Assembly: GCA_004193285.1 (NCBI GenBank)
Contig: SECP01000001.1
Coordinates: 372,001 to 436,000, forward strand
Direction: 5' to 3'
Length of the DNA stretch: 64,000 nucleotides
From: Myxococcales bacterium
Lineage (GTDB): Bacteria; Myxococcota_A; Polyangia; Polyangiales; Polyangiaceae
Part shown: piece after piece, positions 25,921 to 35,278 of the stretch
Numbering within the stretch: the first letter of the stretch is position 1
Layout of the letters: each line of letters begins with the position of its first letter
The notes under the pieces: model-generated
The model's database searches: none
Seen by the model: only the letters and a program-made list of their open reading frames with translations
Told to the model about the DNA's origin: nothing
Made by a program: the position numbers and the translations under genes

Positions 25921-26331
25921 TGCGCCGGGACACTACCGCAGAAAACCGAGCTCTGTGCACCCCGGAAGGTGAGTGCGCGGGCGTCCAGCTGCGTGCGGAC
26001 CGGGCGTTTTGGCCTCAGCGGTACCGGCGGGCAGGCCGGCGCGCCGAGCGCAGGAGCCGGCGTCTTCGTCCGCGTGGGCGGAATGGAGAACCACTCCTGG
26101 AAGCTGGTGCGGCGTAGCCAGCCAGCGCGACTTGCGACCCGCGGGCGGCTCGCTGGCATCGGCGACGCACGGACCCATCACGTCGTCTTGCTCGGGTCTC
26201 CTGCGGCGGGGCCGAGATGGGCGCTCGGGCGAGTGAGCGCGTTGCCGGGGGTTGGTTCATCGGCTTCGATAAAGGTTGATCGCTCGCCGAGAGTGCGGAA
26301 GAAGACCGCTCCCTTCGGAAATACCCGCATC
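25921..26331. other. Divergent intergenic region, no gene recognised
   Basis: This 411-bp segment separates the divergent kinase and MFS genes. An open frame in phase with the MFS gene crosses it, but its residues are Arg/Gly/Ala-rich without recognisable motif. I see no tRNA, terminator or clear operator, so it presumably holds both promoters. Confidence 0.5.
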
Positions 26332-27534
26332 TTGAGCACTTCCAACCAAGCCGAGCGGCGCGCGCTCCTGCCGATCTTCTTGATTGTGCTGGTCGACATC
26401 CTCGGCATGACGATCATCTTGCCGCTCCTGCCGTTTTATGCGGAGGAGTTCGGCGCGTCTCCGCGACAGATCGGGCTTTTGGTGGCTACGTTCGCGGCGT
26501 GCCAGTTGGTATCGGGGCCGTTGCTCGGGCAGCTCGCGGATCGCATGGGTCGCAAGCCACTCTTGCTCGTGAGCCAGGTCGGCACCCTGTTCGGCTTCTT
26601 CGTGTTGGGGAGCGCGACCTCGCTATGGATGGTGTTCGTGTCGCGCGCCATCGACGGCGCGACTGCGGGCAACCTCTCACTCGCGCAAGCGTACGTCTCC
26701 GACGTCACTTCCAAGGAAAATCGGGCCAAGTCGTTTGCCATGATCGGCATCGCCTTCGGCATCGGTTTCCTCATCGGTCCGGCGATCTCCGGCTTCCTTT
26801 CCCAATTCGGCCATCGGTATCCCATCTACGCCGCGCAGGGGCTCTCGGCGCTCAGCATCCTCGCTACCGCCGTGCTTCTGCCGCGGGTGGTGCCCAAGGT
26901 GAGCGATGGTGAAGAGGGGCCCGGCGGTCGTCGCCTCTCCCTGTTTGCTTGGAGCTCGTACGCGGAGCTCATGAGGCGCCCGGAGCTCACCTCCCTCCTG
27001 CTGCAGTTTTTCGCGTTTGCGTTTGCGTTCGCCACGTTCACGTCTGGCTTCGCCTTGTTCGCGGAGCGCCGCCTCACGTGGGAGGGGCAGCCCTTCCGAG
27101 CCGTACACGTCGGCTACGTCTTCGCCTTCGCCGGCTTCCTCGGCATCATTCTCCAAGGTGGCTTGATCGGTCGGCTCGTAAAGCGCTTCGGCGAGCTGCG
27201 CCTCGCTCGCGCGGGGTTCGCGGCGTTCGCGGCCAGCTACGCGCTGCTGGCGTTCGTGTGGCGCATTCCGGCGCTCCTCGTGAGCACCGCGCTCTCCGCG
27301 TTCGGTCAGGGCTCCCTGCGGCCGGCGCTCACCGCGCAGGTCACCCACAACTCGCGTCGCGACGAGCAGGGCTTGGTTCTCGGCATGACTCAGTCACTGA
27401 CCTCCGTGGCGCAAATTTTGGCGCCGACCGCGACCGGTTTTCTGATCGGCCACGGCCTCCTCTCTGCGTGGGCGCTCATGGCTGCGAGCGCCGCGCTCAT
27501 TGGCCTGGTGCTCAACTTGCGGCAGGCTGCCTGA
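26332..27534 (+). CDS. MFS transporter (TetA-like DHA1 family)
   Basis: The core protein is about 400 residues with twelve membrane segments. The first helix ([33 protein letters not shown]) carries the TetA-type signature, and the loop 2-3 motif is [14 protein letters not shown] propose a TTG start at 26332; a GTG at 26293 in the same frame is possible. DHA1 members export drugs or other small molecules by proton antiport. The SEC-C gene starts two nt after the stop, so they form an operon. Confidence 0.85.
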   Translation: MSTSNQAERRALLPIFLIVLVDILGMTIILPLLPFYAEEFGASPRQIGLLVATFAACQLVSGPLLGQLADRMGRKPLLLVSQVGTLFGFFVLGSATSLWMVFVSRAIDGATAGNLSLAQAYVSDVTSKENRAKSFAMIGIAFGIGFLIGPAISGFLSQFGHRYPIYAAQGLSALSILATAVLLPRVVPKVSDGEEGPGGRRLSLFAWSSYAELMRRPELTSLLLQFFAFAFAFATFTSGFALFAERRLTWEGQPFRAVHVGYVFAFAGFLGIILQGGLIGRLVKRFGELRLARAGFAAFAASYALLAFVWRIPALLVSTALSAFGQGSLRPALTAQVTHNSRRDEQGLVLGMTQSLTSVAQILAPTATGFLIGHGLLSAWALMAASAALIGLVLNLRQAA

Positions 27535-27535
27535 C

Positions 27536-28777
27536 ATGGCGGCTCGTATCTTCCGCGTCTCGATCAGCCCCGAGTCCGCGCCGGACGTGCGCCGAGTGCT
27601 GGACCTGGACGGCCGTACCAGCCTGGCCGAGCTGCACCGAGAGCTCGGCCGCGTCTTCGCGATCCCTCCGAGCAAAGCCGGCTACGCCTTTTTCACCTCT
27701 GGGCGGCCCTGGGATGCCAACGCCATGTACGTGGATCCCCGCGCCGAGGGGCGGCCTGCGGACAAGGCGCTGCTGTTCCGCTTGGGGCTCGAGCCGGGCC
27801 GCGAGCTAGCCTACGTGCTCGGCTTCGAGGTGGAGCGGCACTTCACGGTGCGCGTCCTGTCGATCTCGGAAGCGACGCAGCCGCTCGCGGCGCCGGTCCT
27901 GGTGGAATCGAGCGGAGAGCTCGGCGCGGAGGCGCTACAGGAGCCACCAGCGGCGGACGAAGACGAAGCACCGGCGGAGCTCCGCGAGCTCGTCCCGCTC
28001 GCGGAGAAGCTCTTGAATCGGCTGGAGGAGCTGGAGCCGCACGAAGAGCAGCTCGCGGCCGCGCGCGCCTACAGTGACCGCTGGGACGACGTCCCGGAGG
28101 CGTGGACCGACTTCAAGGCGCGCGCAGTGAAGCCGCAGACGGAGCACCTGCAGGAGCTGGCGCCGATGTTCCGCGGGGCGGGGGAGGCGGCGCTCGAGCT
28201 CGTTCGTGCGCTGCACGGTGACGTCGCCTTGTTTGCGAAGCTGGACGAGTGGCTGCTGGAGGATGGCATTGGGCCCCGCCTGCTGGATTTGCCGCTTTCG
28301 CTGTCTCTCACGGAAGAAACGGAGCTCGCGCTCGAGCTCGCGCGCTCGCTCACTTTCATCGACCCGGACCTCTGCGGCGGAGACTTGGCCGTCATCTTCG
28401 CTCGCGCCGGCCAGCGCGAAGCCGCGCTCGCGCAGGTGGAGCAGAACCTGAGCGTCGCCAAGGACGAAGCGCTCGCGGAAGCCAAAGCCGGAGACACCTA
28501 CCGCGCGCTCGGGGACATGCCGGCGGCGGAGGCTTACTACCGTCGCTCACTGGCGGTGAGCCAAGCGCCCTCCGACCGTTTGCACGCCGTCATGCGCCTC
28601 GTCGCTTGCCTCCTGGACTCGGGGCGTGACGCGGAGGCAAACGAGATCTTGGCCCGTGAAAATACGGGCGCCCAGTCAGCGCGCCGCGCGCTCACGAGCG
28701 CGTCCGCCGTCGTTGGCCGCAATGAGCCGTGTCCGTGCGGTAGCGGCAAAAAGTTCAAAAAGTGTCACGGAGCGTGA
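27536..28777 (+). CDS. pRiA4b ORF3-like/SEC-C domain protein
   Basis: The 413-residue protein starts with a plasmid pRiA4b ORF-3-like domain: [10 protein letters not shown] ... [15 protein letters not shown], residues 5-110. An acidic linker follows. The middle is helical and TPR-like ([24 protein letters not shown] near residue 325). The end is a SEC-C zinc motif, [17 protein letters not shown], as in SecA tails. SEC-C motifs bind zinc and often mediate protein contacts. The combination suggests a cytosolic adaptor. The role is unknown and the link to the upstream MFS gene is by operon only. Confidence 0.82.
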   Translation: MAARIFRVSISPESAPDVRRVLDLDGRTSLAELHRELGRVFAIPPSKAGYAFFTSGRPWDANAMYVDPRAEGRPADKALLFRLGLEPGRELAYVLGFEVERHFTVRVLSISEATQPLAAPVLVESSGELGAEALQEPPAADEDEAPAELRELVPLAEKLLNRLEELEPHEEQLAAARAYSDRWDDVPEAWTDFKARAVKPQTEHLQELAPMFRGAGEAALELVRALHGDVALFAKLDEWLLEDGIGPRLLDLPLSLSLTEETELALELARSLTFIDPDLCGGDLAVIFARAGQREAALAQVEQNLSVAKDEALAEAKAGDTYRALGDMPAAEAYYRRSLAVSQAPSDRLHAVMRLVACLLDSGRDAEANEILARENTGAQSARRALTSASAVVGRNEPCPCGSGKKFKKCHGA

Positions 28778-28832
28778 CCGTGCATCGATATTGATTTGCG
28801 GTCGGGCTGAATTTCCCCCAAGGTGCGCCGCC

Positions 28833-29558
28833 ATGAGCGAAAAGGACGATTTCGAAGCCAAGAAACGCGAGCGCGACAGCGACGCTGACGACGAGCTCGA
28901 CGAGGAAGACGACGAAGTCGAGAGCGAGCGCGAGGCCGCGCCGCTGCCCAAAAAAACCGCTCCCGCGCGGGCCACGAAGAGCGCCAAGGCGGCACCTGCC
29001 GCCGCTGCCACCGTGCCTTCGAGCCGCGTCGGTGTTTTCGTGGTGCTCGCCCTGCTCGCTGGCGCCGGTGCTGGCTGGTTCGGTCATATTCAGCAGGCCA
29101 AGGCCGCCGCCTCCAAGGTGGACGCAGCGGCGCCGGTGGGTAGCAACGCCGCCGCCAGCGGTCCGTGCGGCGCCTGGCAAGACAAGATCTGTAGCGGCAG
29201 CGGCAAAGAGTCCGCCGCCTGCATGCAAGCGAAGGGCGCGGCGGAGCTGCTCACGCCGTCCACGTGCACCGCGGGGCTACAGGCAATGCCGGCCACTCTC
29301 TCGCGCATCAAGGCCGCGCGCGCCTCCTGCGACAAACTGGTCGCCAAGCTGTGTGGGGATCTCGAGCCCGGCTCGCGCACTTGCACGATGGTGAAGGAGC
29401 GCACTCCGCAGTTCCCGCCCCAGCGCTGCGACGAGATGATGAGCCACTACGACGAGGTCATCGGCCAGCTGAAGCAGATGGACGCGCAAGGCGGCCCTCA
29501 AATGGGCGGGCCACCCGGGGATCCCGGGCACGGCGGCCCTGGCCACCCGCCGCACTGA
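28833..29558 (+). CDS. Acidic single-pass membrane protein with Cys-rich outer domain
   Basis: The ATG at 28833 follows AAGGTG and gives 241 residues. The first 60 residues are charged, strongly acidic then Lys/Ala-rich. One membrane segment (VGVFVVLALLAGAGAGWFG, about residues 68-86) follows. The outer domain has six to eight Cys in C-x-x-W-x-x-K-x-C type spacing (CGAWQDKICSG, SACMQAKG, SCDKLVAKLCGD) and a Pro/Gly/His-rich tail. I do not recognise the family. It may be the last gene of the MFS/SEC-C cluster. Confidence 0.72.
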   Translation: MSEKDDFEAKKRERDSDADDELDEEDDEVESEREAAPLPKKTAPARATKSAKAAPAAAATVPSSRVGVFVVLALLAGAGAGWFGHIQQAKAAASKVDAAAPVGSNAAASGPCGAWQDKICSGSGKESAACMQAKGAAELLTPSTCTAGLQAMPATLSRIKAARASCDKLVAKLCGDLEPGSRTCTMVKERTPQFPPQRCDEMMSHYDEVIGQLKQMDAQGGPQMGGPPGDPGHGGPGHPPH

Positions 29559-29567
29559 GCGCGTCGC

Positions 29568-30296
29568 TCACGCCCGCGCGAAGAGGTCCAAGACCAAGCG
29601 GTACGAGAGCAGCGCGAGCGCTGGATCGTACCGCGGGCCTTCATCGCGCAAGAAGGCATGGGCCGCGTTGAGCTCGTGCCAGGTGAAGTGACGCTCCGCT
29701 TCCAGCAGCCGCGCTCGAATCCTTTCGCGCCCTGCGTCCGGTACGTGCGGGTCTTGGCGGCCCCACACCATCATGAGCTCGCCCTGCACGTCGCGCGCGC
29801 GTGCCAGCGAGTCGTCTCCTCCGAGGCCGAGTGAGCCTTGATGGAGATCCGTCGCGTAGAAGCAGGCCGCCCCGCGCACCCGCGCGTCGAGCGCGCAGCG
29901 AAAGGCGAGGTGCCCACCGATGCACACTCCCATCGTGAGCAGCTTGCCGTCGCAATCCTCCCGGCTCTCCAGGTGGTCCAGCGTGACGCGCGCGTCTTCG
30001 TCGTAGGCAGCGACGTTCTTGCTGACCTTGTGGCGATTGCCTGCGTCCGCCCCCGCTGAATCGTAGCCGAGCACGGTGCCGGCTGGCTCCAGCTCATGGA
30101 AAATCTCGGGCACCGCGACGACGTAGCCATGACCAGCGAGCAGCGCCGCCATTCGCCCGATGGGGCCGGTGCGTTGGAAAATCTCCGAGAAGAGCACGAC
30201 GCCGGGCCGCTTGCCCGCGGCCTTGGGGCGGTACACGTAGCAGCGCATGGGCCCGCGGGAGGTCGGGAGGTCACTCCAGGATTCTTCGAGAATCAT
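29568..30296 (-). CDS. Dienelactone hydrolase family protein
   Basis: The 242-residue alpha/beta hydrolase has the nucleophile elbow GVCIGG (Cys nucleophile, as in dienelactone hydrolase), PGVVLFSEIFQ early, and the late His in ELNAAHAFLRDEGPRYDP. Asp is expected in WGRQDPHVP. Enzymes of this family open lactones such as 4-carboxymethylenebutenolide, but most relatives act on unknown esters. It is divergent from the Ada-AlkA gene with about 96 bp between the starts and converges with the Cys-rich membrane protein gene. Confidence 0.92.
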   Translation of the reverse strand: MILEESWSDLPTSRGPMRCYVYRPKAAGKRPGVVLFSEIFQRTGPIGRMAALLAGHGYVVAVPEIFHELEPAGTVLGYDSAGADAGNRHKVSKNVAAYDEDARVTLDHLESREDCDGKLLTMGVCIGGHLAFRCALDARVRGAACFYATDLHQGSLGLGGDDSLARARDVQGELMMVWGRQDPHVPDAGRERIRARLLEAERHFTWHELNAAHAFLRDEGPRYDPALALLSYRLVLDLFARA

Positions 30297-30392
30297 CGCT
30301 ATTTATCGCCACGTTACTTCAATTCACGCTGCTTGGGGATCGCGTCCGAAAGCGGCCAGACGTAAGCGCGCGGGCGGCGCTAAGCTGCGGTC

Positions 30393-31838
30393 GTGAGCTT
30401 GGACGCCGCCCATTGTTACGAGGTCGTGAAGGCGCGAGACCCGCGCTATGACGGCGTCTTCTTTGTCGGCGTCTCCACCACCGGCGTCTACTGCCGGCCG
30501 GTGTGCAAAGTGCGCACGCCGGGTCGAGACCGCTGCTCGTACTTTCCGAACGCGGCTAGCGCGGAGGCGGCGGGGTATCGCCCGTGCCTGCGGTGCCGCC
30601 CGGAGCTGGCGCCTGGCGGCGCGCCCGTCGACGCCGTTTCGCGCTTGGCGGGGGCCGCGGTGGCTCGCATCGAAGCCGGCGCGCTAGGCCAAGGCAGCGT
30701 GGAGGACCTCGCGGCCGAGCTCGGCGTCAGCTCGCGGCAGCTGCACCGCGTGGTCGAAGCCGAATATGGCGTGAGCCCTCTCGCGCTCGCGCAGACTCGA
30801 CGTCTGCTGCTCGCGAAGCAGCTGCTCACGGATACTTCGCTGCGGGTCATCGACGTCGCCTTCGCGAGCGGCTTCAACAGCGTGCGACAGTTCAATCGGC
30901 TGTTTCGGGAGCAATACCGCTTGAGCCCGCTGTCGCTCCGGCGCGACAAACAGGCTAAGACTGCGGACCAGCCGATCTTGCTCAAGCTCGGCTATCGCGC
31001 GCCCCTGGCCTGGCAACCGCTGGTCCACTTCCTGGCGGGTCGCTCCGGCGTAGGCACGGAAAAGGTCAGCGGGGACGCATACTTACGCACGGTGCGGCTC
31101 GGGCCGCATCGCGGCTTCATCGTGGCCGAGCCGCTCGCCCCCGGCCTCCTCGGCGTGCGTGTTGCGCCGTCCTTGTTGCCCGTCTTGCCGGAGCTTCGGG
31201 TGCGCTTGCGTCGGTTGTTCGATCTGGACGCGAACCCCACCGTGATCGACCCCTTCTTGCGCCGCCATCCGGAGCTCCGCCCACGCGTGAGGCTGCTGCA
31301 GGGGCTACGCGTACCGGGGGCTTTCAACGGCTTCGAGCTCGCGCTGCGCGCGGTGCTCGGCCAGCAAGTCACGGTCAAAGCTGCCACCACCATCTACGGC
31401 CGCTTCGTCCAGGTGTTCGGCGGCGAGGTGGAGACGCCGGACCCGGAGGTCTCGAGGCTCGCGCCCGACGCGAGCGAGCTTGCGAACGCCAGCTTGCAGC
31501 AAATCATCGATCGCGGTCTGACTCGGCGCCGCGCGGAGACAGTGGCAGCTTTGGCGCGGGCGGCGGCGGATGGTGCGCTGCAGCTGGACCCGCCGGTGGA
31601 CTTCGCGGCTGCGCGTGCGGCTTTGCAAGAGCTCCCCGGGATCGGCCCGTGGACGGCGGAATACGTCGCGATGCGCGCGTTGGGCGACCCCGACGCGTTC
31701 CCCCACTCGGACTTGGGCTTGCTGAACGCGCTCTCCCTCGACAAACCCGCCAAGCTGCTAGCACTGGCGGAAGGGTGGCGCCCCTTCCGAGCCTACGCCG
31801 CGCTGCACCTCTGGCACGGCTACAGCTCAGGTGGATGA
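30393..31838 (+). CDS. Ada-AlkA fusion: regulator and 3-methyladenine DNA glycosylase II
   Basis: The 481-residue protein (GTG start) joins three parts. Residues 1-75 are the Ada zinc domain with four Cys (YCRPVCK, CLRCRPE) that removes methyl groups from phosphotriesters. Residues 80-185 are an AraC-type helix-turn-helix. Residues 195-475 are an AlkA-type glycosylase with the helix-hairpin-helix LPGIGPWTAEYVAMRALGD and the catalytic Asp in FPHSDLGL. It senses alkylation and excises alkylated bases. It overlaps the ogt gene by 4 nt (ATGA), so repair functions are coupled. Confidence 0.95.
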   Translation: MSLDAAHCYEVVKARDPRYDGVFFVGVSTTGVYCRPVCKVRTPGRDRCSYFPNAASAEAAGYRPCLRCRPELAPGGAPVDAVSRLAGAAVARIEAGALGQGSVEDLAAELGVSSRQLHRVVEAEYGVSPLALAQTRRLLLAKQLLTDTSLRVIDVAFASGFNSVRQFNRLFREQYRLSPLSLRRDKQAKTADQPILLKLGYRAPLAWQPLVHFLAGRSGVGTEKVSGDAYLRTVRLGPHRGFIVAEPLAPGLLGVRVAPSLLPVLPELRVRLRRLFDLDANPTVIDPFLRRHPELRPRVRLLQGLRVPGAFNGFELALRAVLGQQVTVKAATTIYGRFVQVFGGEVETPDPEVSRLAPDASELANASLQQIIDRGLTRRRAETVAALARAAADGALQLDPPVDFAAARAALQELPGIGPWTAEYVAMRALGDPDAFPHSDLGLLNALSLDKPAKLLALAEGWRPFRAYAALHLWHGYSSGG

Positions 31839-32404
31839 ACATGCTGACCAACCTCAATGCCCCGTATTTCAGTCAGATCGAGAGCCCCATCGGTCCGCTT
31901 CTCCTTCTTGGAGACTCGCGCGCCTTGTGCGCCCTGTACATGGTCGAGCACCGACATCAACCAGCGCTACCTCCAGGTTGCGCACGCAACGACGCCGCCT
32001 TGAGCGCCGTGGTCGCGCAGCTCCGCGCTTACTTCGCGGGAGAGCTCACCGAGTTCGATGTCGAGCTCTCGTCGCAGGGCACCGAGTTCCAGAGTCGGGT
32101 CTGGCAAGCGCTGCGCAGCATCGGCTACGGTCGGACGGAGAGCTACGGTCAGCTGGCGCGGCGCATTGGTAACCCGAGCGCGTCGCGCGCGGTGGGCCTG
32201 GCGAACGGGAAAAATCCGATCAGCATCATCGTGCCCTGCCATCGTGTCATCGGCGCCAACGGCTCTTTGACGGGATACGGGGGCGGTATGGAACGGAAGA
32301 AGTGGCTTCTGGAGCACGAGCGCCGAGTGACTGAAGGCTCAGCCCGAGGGGGTCTCCGGTTGGGAGCTCGCCTGGCTGCGGTAGCGCCAGAAGGCCGGCA
32401 GTAG
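31835..32404 (+). CDS. ogt: Methylated-DNA-[protein]-cysteine S-methyltransferase
   Basis: The ATG at 31835 overlaps the preceding stop; an ATG 6 nt later is also possible. The 189-residue protein has the acceptor motif IIVPCHRVIGANGSLTGYGGG with the active-site Cys, and the helix-turn-helix region FQSRVWQALRSIGYGRTESYGQLA. The enzyme transfers O6-alkyl groups from guanine to itself in a suicide reaction. The C-terminal 22 residues are Arg/Gly-rich and lie over the end of the MFS gene on the other strand. Confidence 0.95.
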   Translation: MNMLTNLNAPYFSQIESPIGPLLLLGDSRALCALYMVEHRHQPALPPGCARNDAALSAVVAQLRAYFAGELTEFDVELSSQGTEFQSRVWQALRSIGYGRTESYGQLARRIGNPSASRAVGLANGKNPISIIVPCHRVIGANGSLTGYGGGMERKKWLLEHERRVTEGSARGGLRLGARLAAVAPEGRQ

Positions 32405-33571
32405 CGGCACGCACGCGAGGACGCCCGCCACGCACAGCAGCCCGCCGGATACGATGGAGGCGCGCGCGTCGAAGCGCATGGCCAGATACCCGGCCCGCGC
32501 ATTGCCGAGCAGCGGCCCCGTCATGTAGCTGATCATCTCCAGCCCCGAAAGCCTGCCCCGAAGCTCGGTGGGGATGGTCTGATTCCAGATCGTTTGCCGG
32601 AACATGCCGCTCACCATGTCTGCACCCCCGGCCACCACCAGGCACGCCACCGCCGTCGGCAAGTTGGGTGCGAAGCCGAGCAACACGATGGACACGCCCC
32701 AGAGCGCAGCCGCCGCGACCACCATCGCGCCGTGGCGGGTCACCTTGGATGACCAGCCGCTGAAGAGCGTGACGGCGAGGCTGCCGATGGCCATCGAAGA
32801 GTAGAGCCAGCCAGCGGCAGTGGCGCCGGACCAGCGCTCGGCCATCATCGGGAACAGGGCCATGGGCATGGCGAAGATCATCGCTACGATGTCGACCACG
32901 TAGGTGCCGATCAGCTCTTGGCGGCTCTTCGCGTAGCGCACCCCGGCCGCGATACTGCGAAACGCGGAGTCCTCCGCCACCGGCTTGCGAGGCAGCGGCT
33001 TCATCGCCCACAGGCACGCCACCGAGCCGCCGAACGAAAGGGCGTCCGCGACGTACACCAAGGAAACGCCGAGCTTCGCGATGAGCAAGCCGGCGAGCGC
33101 AGGCCCCACGATGGCGCCGAGGCTGAAGCGCAGCGAACCGAGCGCGGCCGCTGCCGGTTGATCCTCGAACGACACCAGCTCTTGCGTCGTGGCCTCCAGC
33201 GCGGGGCGATGAAAGCCGTTGACCGCGCTCATCGCCGCTGAAATGGCGAAGAGCGCCCAAAGCTTGGGCGCCGCGAGGTGAGCGTTGATGACGAGGCCCA
33301 AGGAGCAAACGGCGAGCACGAGCTCGGATAGGACGAGCAGCCGCCGCCGATCCAGCGAGTCTGCCGCCGCGCCGCCGAAGAGCGCGGCGACGACCAGCGG
33401 CGCCAGCTGCGCGGTCCCGAGCAGGCCCACGTACCACGACGAATGAGACAGCTCGTACACCTGGTACGGTATGGCGACGTACGTCAGCATGCTGCCGAGG
33501 AAGGACACGGTCTGCCCGGAGTACAGCAGGGCAAACTGCCGTTTTTTCAGCGGGGCGACGTTCAAGAACAT
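32339..33571 (-). CDS. MFS transporter, EntS-like (MFS_3 group)
   Basis: The 410-residue protein has twelve membrane segments. The start FALLYSGQTVSFLGSMLTYVAIPYQVYELS and loop AADSLDRRRLLVLSE are typical of the enterobactin exporter-like MFS_3 group. GSLRFSLGAIVGPALAGLLI marks the middle. Such proteins export siderophores, macrolides or other compounds. No siderophore genes are nearby. The 3' end overlaps ogt by 66 nt in a convergent arrangement. Confidence 0.9.
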   Translation of the reverse strand: MFLNVAPLKKRQFALLYSGQTVSFLGSMLTYVAIPYQVYELSHSSWYVGLLGTAQLAPLVVAALFGGAAADSLDRRRLLVLSELVLAVCSLGLVINAHLAAPKLWALFAISAAMSAVNGFHRPALEATTQELVSFEDQPAAAALGSLRFSLGAIVGPALAGLLIAKLGVSLVYVADALSFGGSVACLWAMKPLPRKPVAEDSAFRSIAAGVRYAKSRQELIGTYVVDIVAMIFAMPMALFPMMAERWSGATAAGWLYSSMAIGSLAVTLFSGWSSKVTRHGAMVVAAAALWGVSIVLLGFAPNLPTAVACLVVAGGADMVSGMFRQTIWNQTIPTELRGRLSGLEMISYMTGPLLGNARAGYLAMRFDARASIVSGGLLCVAGVLACVPLLPAFWRYRSQASSQPETPSG

Positions 33572-33681
33572 GGCGGCGCACCCTTGTAGTGCTCCGCTGC
33601 GCGGTGTCTACCTCGAATCTGATTGCGGGGCGCGGCCCGAGGGGCCTATGAAAAGAGCTTCAGGGAGGTACCGGGTTTACC

Positions 33682-34464
33682 ATGCCGACTCAGCTCATTT
33701 TCGTGGCCATCTTCATCGCGGCCTCGATTGCCTACACCGTGTGGATGAAGCAAAGGACGAAGCAGGGCATCTCGGCGGCGCGCCCTGCGTTCCACGCGTT
33801 CTTCGAGCGCACCGGCTATCGCTACGCGGACCTCCCGCAGGCCCCGGTGGAGGCGCAGGTGGACCGCGCCTACCACGACGCGGCCCACCCCGATCCCAAG
33901 GGGGGAATGGATCTGCACTACGTGCGGAACTTTCACGGCTTGCCGGTGCACTACCGGAGCAAGAGCTGGTCGGAGCGCACGCTGAGCAAAACGACGTACT
34001 ACCGATCGAACCAGTGGGACGCGGATTTGCCCGCGCCGCCTCGAGTGGCTTTGCACATCGCAGACAAGTCCTTGGCCTCCGTGATGAGCAAGGTCGGTGA
34101 AGCGTTCACCAATCAATCTCGCAATTTCTCGCCAAAGTGCGCGCACCAGGTGGTCACCGGCATCCCCAGCATCGACGATAAGTACGTCGTCTATGGGGAC
34201 AACCCGGATGCAGTGCGGCACGTGCTTTCACGAAATCCGGCTCTCGTTCAGCTGCTACAAAACTGGGCCCAGATGGATTTGTCGATCGTGGGGCAGAGCG
34301 CGGTCTTGTTCGACCCGGATTACAAGAACCTGACCGCGGCCATGGGCGGTATGGTCGGCGGCATGGCGATGATGTTCGACTTCGGTAAGCGCACCGAGCT
34401 CGGCATCCCCGTGCACGACCGAGTCGCCGAGCTCTTGGCCACCCTCGCGCGCGCCGCCGCATGA
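33682..34464 (+). CDS. Membrane-anchored protein of unknown function
   Basis: The 260-residue product has an N-terminal membrane segment (FVAIFIAASIAYTVWM, residues 6-22) and a globular part with alternating strands. A near-C-terminal hydrophobic Gly/Met-rich stretch (AAMGGMVGGMAMMFDFG) may be a second membrane contact. I do not recognise the family. GGAGG lies 15 nt before the ATG, a long spacing. The gene overlaps the next by 4 nt (ATGA), so the two products probably act together. Confidence 0.75.
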   Translation: MPTQLIFVAIFIAASIAYTVWMKQRTKQGISAARPAFHAFFERTGYRYADLPQAPVEAQVDRAYHDAAHPDPKGGMDLHYVRNFHGLPVHYRSKSWSERTLSKTTYYRSNQWDADLPAPPRVALHIADKSLASVMSKVGEAFTNQSRNFSPKCAHQVVTGIPSIDDKYVVYGDNPDAVRHVLSRNPALVQLLQNWAQMDLSIVGQSAVLFDPDYKNLTAAMGGMVGGMAMMFDFGKRTELGIPVHDRVAELLATLARAAA

Positions 34465-35255
34465 GCGGCACCGGCCTCCCCGAAGGAACGCCCATTCTGT
34501 GCCGCAATTGCGGAGGCGGCATGGAGCTCCACTCGGACTCGTCCATCGCGTGCCGCTACTGCGGCGCGCGCGACGTCCTCCCGAGCGACGAGCTCGGGCG
34601 GGTCCTCGAGATCAAAAACCGGCTCGCGCAGGCGGAGCAGCGAGCGGCTCACGTGCGCGGCTTCGACGCAACGTTCGCCGGCATTTTCGAAGATCCACGG
34701 AGTCTGCTCCGCGTCACCGGCGTGTATTTGGCGTTCGGCGCCTTCGTGCTCGCCATGTCCGGCTGGCAGCTGTACGAGCACGTTTTCTCGAAAGCCAGCC
34801 CGCTCAGCGCGGCAAACCAAGCGCAGCTGGTGATCGGGCAGCTCATGGGGCCGCTCGGCATCATCGGGGTAGGGGTGTCCCTCGGCGTGTCGCTCCTGGT
34901 TGGGCGTCGGCATTACCGTAAGCACGTCCGACCATTGCTCATCGCGCGTCCACCCCTGGCGCTCAACCGGCCATTCGCGTGTCGCGCGTGCGGGGGGGAC
35001 CTACCTCCGGCGCGAGACGCGAGCGTGCCGTGCCCCTATTGCACGACCTCCAACCTGGTGCCTCGCGAGCTCCACGGCCCACACGCGGCCGCGCTGCAGC
35101 AGGAGGCCGAGGCGGCCCGTCAGCAGCTTTTCCGCGCGCACGGCGCGATGGTCGGGATTTCGGCGCGCATGCGCACGGCGCTGATCGCGTGCGGAGTCGC
35201 CGTCTTCGTTCTGGCTTACGTCGCGCCGATGCTGCTCATGGCCCAGCTGGATTGA
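34461..35255 (+). CDS. Membrane protein with two zinc ribbons
   Basis: The 264-residue protein has a zinc ribbon CRNCGGG ... CRYCGA at residues 14-36 and a second CRACGGD ... CPYCTT at 174-196. Two membrane segments lie between them (about residues 86-106 and 126-150) and one at the C-terminus. It starts in the stop of the upstream membrane-anchored gene, implying coupled translation. It may be an assembly factor or a sensor at the membrane; I assign no function. Confidence 0.78.
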   Translation: MSGTGLPEGTPILCRNCGGGMELHSDSSIACRYCGARDVLPSDELGRVLEIKNRLAQAEQRAAHVRGFDATFAGIFEDPRSLLRVTGVYLAFGAFVLAMSGWQLYEHVFSKASPLSAANQAQLVIGQLMGPLGIIGVGVSLGVSLLVGRRHYRKHVRPLLIARPPLALNRPFACRACGGDLPPARDASVPCPYCTTSNLVPRELHGPHAAALQQEAEAARQQLFRAHGAMVGISARMRTALIACGVAVFVLAYVAPMLLMAQLD

Positions 35256-35278
35256 GCGGCAGCGCGCCGCGCCAATCC

